DNA of 64,000 bases. It comes from Blasia pusilla (lineage: Eukaryota; Marchantiophyta; Marchantiopsida; Blasiales). Both the position numbers and the translations under genes were made by a program. The notes beneath the pieces are model-generated. The model saw only the letters and a program-made list of their open reading frames with translations. It had not been told where the DNA came from and did not search any database. Shown piece by piece: positions 57,540 through 64,000 of this stretch (position 1 is the stretch's first letter; the number at the start of each line of letters is the position of its first letter). Location of the stretch: NCBI GenBank assembly GCA_050084515.1, contig CM114272.1:50406001-50470000 (forward strand), written 5' to 3'.

Positions 57540-58743
57540 TTCTGCAATGAGCATGCGCCAAAGTGATGTGTGTGGTCACCCGCGCCAACAGTAGACATAG
57601 GGTCGAGGCCGTAATTAAGCACTCCGGAAGGACCTCTGGAGGTAATGGAGAGGCCGTATTCCGAGTTCGATATGGTCCGATGCGGTTTTGCAATCGTCGT
57701 CCCGTTGGTGGAAGAAGAATCAAACACAAACGAACTAATAGGGCGCCTCACTCGGATGCCGTAAAATTTTAGACGTCCTTCAAGCTCTTGACCATAAAAC
57801 AGAGACGGTTTCCATTTATGTCCGAGGAACGTTTATATTGAGAGATTCCGTAGGTTTGAAGGCCTCCGACTTAAATACACATGAATATGTTTTGGATGTC
57901 CGGCCGTAGGAGGTGAGCGTCCACCTCCAACGGTAGCCCGCACCCGAGCACGGAATTTGACCATATACAGAGTTATGGCTTCGTACGTCCGACCCTATGA
58001 CACATTTATGAGACGCCCTAATGTAGGTAATTTGGAAATTGAGGTTTCGCCAACCCAGTTGGCGAAACCGGGTTTAGCCGGGGCCGGTTTTGGCCTGCGG
58101 GTTTTTTTTAATCCCGACGGGTTTTCCATCCCAATTTCTATTAAAGTTTATATTCTCCAAAAAGAAATAAAAGTAGGATGGAAGGTTAAAACTAAAATTC
58201 ATTTTATTGTAATAACAAAGTTGAGAGTGTCGCCGGGGGTGAAAGCACCGGTCGTCCACGTGTCGGTGTGCGGTTTTGGGCGAAACCGGCTGAGATTGGA
58301 GAAACCGAGAACCCTAAGCGGAGAAGTTTCGCAGGCCTAACTTTTCTTGCTTCAGCAGCAAGCTTGGAGGGGAGAGAGGAAAGCGAGAACGGGAGCGCAG
58401 AAGGGAAAGAAACGGGGGAGGGGAGCTATGGTTGCTCTAGCTCTCCTGTTTCTCGCTGGTAGTAGGGAATTAAGAGCGAATCCTTTGTCACTGGTGAACT
58501 CTTGGCAACTGGAATGTTCAGATCCACTGTGTAGACAGTGTCTGCCGTCTTCGTGATGCCGATCGGACCTTGGAGTGCGATGGATCTGCCCGGACACCTC
58601 GAGAGGGGTCGGTGGTGTTGATGGAGTGGATTTCTTGGTGGTGGATCGGGAGATCGGATTGTTTTTAATTGGAGCAGTCCCTCATGTTGTTCGAAATTCT
58701 GTAGGTGTTAGATGTTTTTCTTCTCTTTGCTTCAAAGACTCTT
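57540..58743 (+). promoter_or_regulatory. Upstream region and probable 5' UTR of SYP4
   Basis: Higher GC than the DNA to the left. It contains a perfect palindrome with 12-bp arms at 58043-58054 and 58058-58069 (GGTTTCGCCAAC / GTTGGCGAAACC, loop CCA); GGCGAAACCG-like words recur near 58279-58305. A purine-rich leader (GGGAGAGAGGAAAGCGAGAACG and similar) covers about 58360-58425. The transcription start and any 5' UTR intron cannot be fixed from the sequence alone; the short frames before the SYP4 ATG show no known motif. Confidence 0.45.
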
Positions 58744-61700
58744 ATGGCGACGCGCAATCAGACCGCGTTGTTTAAGAAGTATCGGGAGGCATTACGAAAT
58801 GTCCGCCCTGGACCTTCGGTGCCTGGACGCGGAGGGACTATAGAGCTGACCGAGGTGTTTCCCGGAGTCGCGCAAAGAGGAAGAGGCTACAGCACTCTCA
58901 GTACCGAGGACGACACCGACCCTACAAGGTTTTCAAGATGTTTCCTTTTTCATTTCCCTTCGACGGTCAAGATATGTGCATGTTCTTTTTTTCTACAATC
59001 ATTGAATGTCACCAGGGTATCATCTGTCTATAATTATCGTCAGATCTGTTGAATTTGAGGGGCCGCTTGACCTTTCAAATTTAGCTCTACCAGTTGGATC
59101 CGCATTGGAATCGCTTGGATAATCTCTAGAAGGTGCCGTAATCCTTGATCCGCTGAAAGTTGGGGTCTGGAACGGCAATGTATTATTGCAGACCCCTAGT
59201 GTTGAAAGTTTTGACTACGTACGTCTGACCTTGTGGTCATCAAAAATTGATAAAGACATCCGGCACTTCGTCGTCTATGATTGGCTACACCAGGTGAAGG
59301 ATTTCTCAGATCCACAATCTTTTTTTCCGGTACAGGTATGTGGGTTGTTGAAGAGTTGAAGGCATTGAAGTCTAAGAATGTGTAATAATTCAAACTTCAT
59401 CTCGTCTATGATGTAGGGCAGGGTCGATATCTGTGAGCTTGCCTCCGGCATGGGTGGATATATCAGACGAAGTCTCTACGGAGATGAGCAAAGTGAAGAG
59501 CAAAATGTCGGAGCTAGCTAAAACCCACGGTCGAGCTTTGATGGTCTCCTTTGATGACAATACAGGAGAGCAGCACACGATAGAGCTGCTAACGGCGGAA
59601 ATTACACGATCTTTGAAGAAATGTGAGCAGAAGCTTCAGCGTCTATCTGGAGGACAGGGCAACAGTGGAGATGAAAATCTCCGCAGAAATGTGCAGGTCA
59701 AAAATTTGGAGACTTACCATTTGCGAGATTCAAAGGAGATTCCTTGGTGAAGCTACTCTTAAAGAAATATTGTGTCTGACGTTTGGTGCCACCAATTCGA
59801 ATAATATATGGTTTATGTTTGAATTACTCTATGATTGAACTAGAGCTTGCCTGGTTGAGGCCCAAGGCTTGAGAGTTCTTAGCAATGGCATTCTTTCTTA
59901 TTTCTGGTAATGGTACATTCTGATATCATGCGAAGGAGTTGGCGTATTATCCAATGTTAAGTCAATCGCATCTTTAGCTGAAGATTCCTATAACAGAGTT
60001 TTTAGTGTGAGTTGTTTATAGTGTGTTCTGTCATAATTCTTCTACCTCAGTTGATAAGTCTGCTAAAATTTTGTGACTGACTCAATGGGCTTCTTGCTAT
60101 TACTTTCGCCAGAGGTCCTTGGCCACAGATCTCCAGTCACTATCCATGGAATTTCGGAAGCTACAAAAGGGCTACTTAGCAAAATTGAGGCAACAAAATG
60201 AGGTGCTGTACCATATTCCCTCTTGCGTCTCCTGTTGGCTCTAATGGTTCTACCTACTGGATCATGGGGAGAGCACTTTGTAGCCAACTCCTGTCTTGGA
60301 GTAAGTTGTTTTATGCTGACTTTCTCTACTTCTAGTGCACATATGATAGAGAGAATACTCTTCAATGTCTGCCTTGCAACCTATATGGTTGGATACAGCA
60401 ACTTGTGTACTGATATAGTTTGCATGGCTGTATAAAGCCCCTCTAGATGACACTTACTGTGTTGTGGTAAGATACTGCTAAGCTTATTATTTACTTGGGA
60501 GCCCTTCATGAGGTCAGTCATCTGAAAGGGTGCTCATTGATTTTACTGTTTGGTTGGACAATCAGGGCCAGTCTGGAGCTGACATCAACATGGGCTTTAG
60601 TCAACAAAGAAGAGATGAAGATGATGATGGTTATGGGGACGTGGTAATTTAACTGGAATATCTGTGAATGAATATACACTTTTTAATTGCCTATTGGAGT
60701 CATTTCTCCGGGCATTGTTGCAGGTTTAAAAGATTTGCTCTTCAGATGCCTCCATATCTCTAAGCACAGAAATAATGAAAAGTACTCATGTTTTGGATTT
60801 TGTTGGATTTATGCAGGGCTTCAGTAACTCGCAACTGACTCAGTTAAAGCAAAATGAGGCCATGTCTGCAGAACGAGAACGGGAAATTACACAGGTTAGT
60901 AACTGCTAGGTTGTGTAGTTTGCTTCTCCGTGTACATATGTGAGCCACTCTTGATTTGTATCCATGTTCTCATTCTTGTGGAACCTTCTGAATGACGCAG
61001 ATTGTGGAATCAGTAAATGATTTGGCACAAATTATGAAAGATCTTTCAGTTCTTGTCATTGATCAGGTATGATGACAATCTTTTGTGTCTCAAACAGTAC
61101 AAGATGGATTGCGTGGAAAGTCTGCTTTTATGGATGCTGTGGTCATAAACAGATAAATAATTTAATACTCTTACAATTATTGTGAACACTGATGTCAGTA
61201 CTAAGTTTGGTTTGGCATTTCTCTTTCCTTGAATTTTTGTCCAAGGTTGCTGTGTGTAACCTATGAGTTTGCATGTGTTAAAGAGTCTTCATCAGAGCAT
61301 TATGGATAAATTGTCTGCATACTCCATGTTCAACTGCATCTGTGGTGGATGGCCAGAGTGTAGGATGAGCTGTCATCCCAATTGTTTCAGCTGAGTTTTG
61401 AAGTACCAAATATCTGAATGCAGGGATTGTGGAGGGAACATGTTTGGGCCTGGCTGTCTTGAGTGTTTCATTTACTGTTGGTTTTTGTGGGATGTAGTTT
61501 TGTTTGCCCATAACTTCCTGACAGTTTTTTTTTCCAATCCCAGTTCTTACCTGTATAACTGGACTGTGGTCATTTTGGCAACCCCTTTGTCCTTTTTCTT
61601 GGGTCTGGATCAGTTAACTCATGTCCTAGTTTCTATTCTAGTAACTTAAGTAATCGACTAGTAGCTGTCAAGAAATTCATGCTCAGACTGAACTCAGTAT

Positions 61701-62089
61701 TGATTTACAGGGAACAATTGTTGATCGAATAGATTACAACATCACGAATGTGGCTGCCTCTGTAGAGCAGGGTGTGCGGGAGCTGGTGAAGGTATGTGGC
61801 TGGATATAGTTAACTTTTCTTTTCCCATTACATCCTGCTGCACTGTGGTTACTGGTTGAGTTAATTCACAGCGTAACAGATCAGAAAGTCTTTGCATTCA
61901 ATATGGTCCATTGCAATTTGCTTGACACTTGTTTGTTGCGATGTGGATAGTATGGTTACTTTGTGGTGTTTTGTGCAGGCGGAGGAAACACAGAAAAAGG
62001 GAGGCATGGTGTTATGTGTTATGATTCTGATTGCTCTCTGCGCTTTCATGCTTTTTGTGTACGTCATGAAGAAAATTTTCTTCGCTTGA
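58744..62089 (+). CDS. SYP4: SYP4/Tlg2-type Qa-SNARE (syntaxin of the trans-Golgi network), 8 exons
   Basis: Exons: 58744-58928, 59417-59696, 60113-60202, 60566-60643, 60817-60894, 61001-61066, 61711-61791, 61979-62089. All seven introns are GT-AG and the joined frame is open for 322 codons, the usual length of plant SYP4 proteins. The N-terminus MATRNQTALFKKYREALR is the plant SYP41-43 signature. SVSLPPAWVDISDEVS begins the N-terminal helical domain. The SNARE helix covers residues ~225-285 (ITQIVESVNDLAQIMKDLSV, then IDYNITNVAASV), with the zero-layer Gln at residue 259 as the last codon of exon 6. A single membrane anchor (residues ~295-316, MVLCVMILIALCAFMLFVYV) ends the protein. As a Qa-SNARE it should pair with Qb, Qc and R-SNAREs to fuse vesicles at the trans-Golgi network/early endosome. 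Exon 2 uses the TAG at 59415-59416 as acceptor; the later CAG would break the frame. Confidence 0.97.
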
Positions 62090-64000
62090 ATGATCATGAT
62101 GAGACTGAAACTGCAGTGTGTGAAGTTGGAAGTCAAAACATGTATTTCATGACATCCAACTCCAAACAAGAGCAGTGATGGGTCTGCATATGGCAAAGCA
62201 GTTTTCTCCTCCAGCTGGATAATTATTCTGCTTATGAGTCTCTACCTCTTGATAAATATGGCACCAATCATTGAAGTGAAGCAGACTCTTGGGAGCAATC
62301 ACTCTTCGTGGATGACCGCGGAAAATAACCATGGTGGCCTTTGAACAGAGTAGGCACCATCTGGTCATTTCAAGCCATCAGCGAGGCAGTGTTTCAAACT
62401 GCTGATTCCATCCACACTATGTCACAAGACGTCTCATTGGGGCCCCAGTTCCAAACGTGAGACTTTTGAGAAAACAGTTGTGATGCTGTTTGTGCTGCGT
62501 CCAAAGTCAGCTGTAAAACACTTAGATGTGTGCCTTCGACTGGTCACCTCTGCTTCATGTAAACATTGGAGAAGAAGTCCAACTCAAAGGTACACACTGA
62601 AAAACTGGCAAGTCATATGGTGCCTGAAGCAGTATCCATGTCGAGAAGTTCTGGGACCTGCCTATGGTGGGCAAGTTTAGTGTGGTTTGTCAAATCATCC
62701 TGATGTCTTGACAAGTCATCCTGTTCTTTATGATTCTGAATTCGTGAAACAATCTCTCACATTCAATCATGGCTTACTAGATTAGAGATCAACTGCCTAC
62801 CACCCATGACGTTCCCAATTGTACAATAGTTCACCCAGTACATTGATTGATGCTGTTACTGGAAAACTGGTGGACATAGTTTTCACCTGTGGTTAACCAC
62901 TGATAGAAAGACAAAACTCTTTGACACCATTTGGATAGAATTTTTAGGACTTCTGCTAGTTCTATTTTTCTCTGCAGACAAGATTCCTAGTATTCTCAGA
63001 AGGTATGGGTTGTCTTCTGGCTACACCTGAGTTGTTTCCTAGTCCAACACTAGCATGGGCATGGATGTGGCGAGAGTCCTTTGAGATGCCCCAAGTTGTT
63101 CATCATCCCAGTTTGTGTCGACTTTGTCAGGGCAACAATTTTTCCCTTCTGCACCTGCATCAACTTGAGGTCGTACAAGGGTTTTTCTGTAGAGGTTAGG
63201 TTGTCCACACCGTGTAGTTGTAACATTTTTAATCTCCAAGTACAGAACAAACAGGGAAAGTATTATCTTTTGTAGGAAGCCGCAGTTAATGATATGGTTT
63301 TTGGCGACACTCAATTGAGTTTGTGCAGATTTTTTTGAGGTACTTAGTTGATGTAATCTGACGAAGATATAGTTTGGCCTCGTGTCGAGTCATCAAGGGA
63401 GACCGACATTGAATAAATATATATATGAGAATGTGCTTGTAACCTCAGTGATGGTAGTGTTTGCATTCTAGTATATTCATATTTCATGTGCAATGTTAAT
63501 GTCCTATGCTTATTATTTAGTGTCCTTGAAATAACAAAGCTGATGGGCCATAAGGAGACCTACTCTTTATTTCTACATGCTGGTGACAAATATGTATTTA
63601 GGGCGTAGTGTACGTGGTAATGATGAGGGGGTGGTTTGGGGGTGCCTTGTGTTGCATGTAGAACCCTTCATCATTGCATAATGCAAGGTTTCTCTTTTTA
63701 TAGTTAATTATCACCAGATATTTAGTTTGTATGTTTGAGAGGACACTGAAGTAGATGCTTAGTTGTTTTCGACTCTATAAGGCTAGGTCTCTGGAGACCT
63801 GTGGTTAAGTCTCGCAGCATGATTAATGAATTTGGCTTTTGTCAGTGTTAACAGTGACCAAGACCCTAAAGCTTAAGCGTGTATGAAAATTTGACTTGTA
63901 GTTGATATCACTGATGGAGTGTTATGTTGTAGAATTTGATGTCTGGGCACTTAAATGCTAGGTCTTTAAGTAGGTCCTCTGAAGCAGATCCCCGTGCAAA
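62090..64000 (+). other. 3' UTR of SYP4 and downstream DNA
   Basis: No further coding exon recognised. A polyadenylation-like AATAAA occurs at about 63413-63418, and TA-rich sequence follows. Short frames (for example 63005-63199) lack known motifs. Where the transcript ends is not clear. Confidence 0.45.

Noticed and set aside
59422-59432. CAG at 59419-59421 as the acceptor of SYP4 exon 2
   Set aside because: Using it shifts the frame and loses the SVSLPPAW block. The TAG at 59415-59416 keeps the frame with exon 1 and gives a protein of the expected length.
63005-63199. Possible extra gene downstream of SYP4
   Set aside because: No motif, no splice logic, and an overlapping minus-strand ORF of similar length; most likely 3' UTR or intergenic sequence.

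Overview
The window is nuclear DNA of a plant-lineage (streptophyte) eukaryote with a large, repeat-rich genome. The evidence is one intact spliced gene whose product is recognisably the plant SYP4/Tlg2 syntaxin, together with Ty3 and LINE retroelements and a Helitron of plant type. The Ty3 elements carrying a cytosine methyltransferase and the intron-rich SWIM-domain transposase gene point, by inference, to an early-diverging lineage (charophyte alga, bryophyte or seed-free vascular plant) rather than a flowering plant. Species cannot be fixed from the sequence alone.

Layout. 1-4.7 kb: mostly AT-rich non-coding DNA with a 378-bp tandem duplication and a 21-bp foldback. 4.7-15.7 kb: a decayed Ty3 retrotransposon (copy 1), whose 5' LTR is split by an inverted solo LTR of the same family. 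16.4-20.6 kb: a decayed LINE (endonuclease plus reverse transcriptase). 20.9-22.3 kb: a CT microsatellite, an LTR fragment and an eroded integrase remnant. 22.97-29.3 kb: a second, diverged, 5'-truncated Ty3 relative (copy 2). 30.5-36.6 kb: unrecognised ORFs, a ~95-bp minisatellite and a wrecked Helitron Rep/helicase. 37.6-38.6 kb: a solo LTR with target-site duplication. 39.2-50.7 kb: a pair of divergent spliced genes, both decayed: a transposase-like gene with a SWIM zinc finger on the minus strand and an unrecognised gene on the plus strand. Their introns and shared upstream region are packed with a family of ~27-nt palindromes. 50.8-54.8 kb: a third, internally deleted Ty3 element. 58.7-62.1 kb: the only intact gene found, SYP4.

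Most interesting. (1) Both DNMT-bearing Ty3 elements have the order gag, protease, DNMT3-like cytosine-5 methyltransferase, reverse transcriptase/RNase H, integrase, PHD finger. The element thus carries both a DNA-methylation writer and a likely histone-tail reader. Methyltransferase capture by charophyte and dinoflagellate retrotransposons has been reported; the PHD finger paired with it, in two diverged copies, deserves attention. (2) The GCAACCCGTCGG / CCGACGGGTTGC palindromes between 40.9 and 50.4 kb include members in which both arms changed together, keeping the pairing. That suggests the fold is maintained or that the copies arise by arm-templated correction. (3) In both Ty3 copies the last ~100-130 bp of the LTR is repeated directly upstream of the 3' LTR.

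All transposon coding regions are broken by stops and frameshifts. They are therefore annotated as pseudogenes, with protein identity judged from motifs read across frames.
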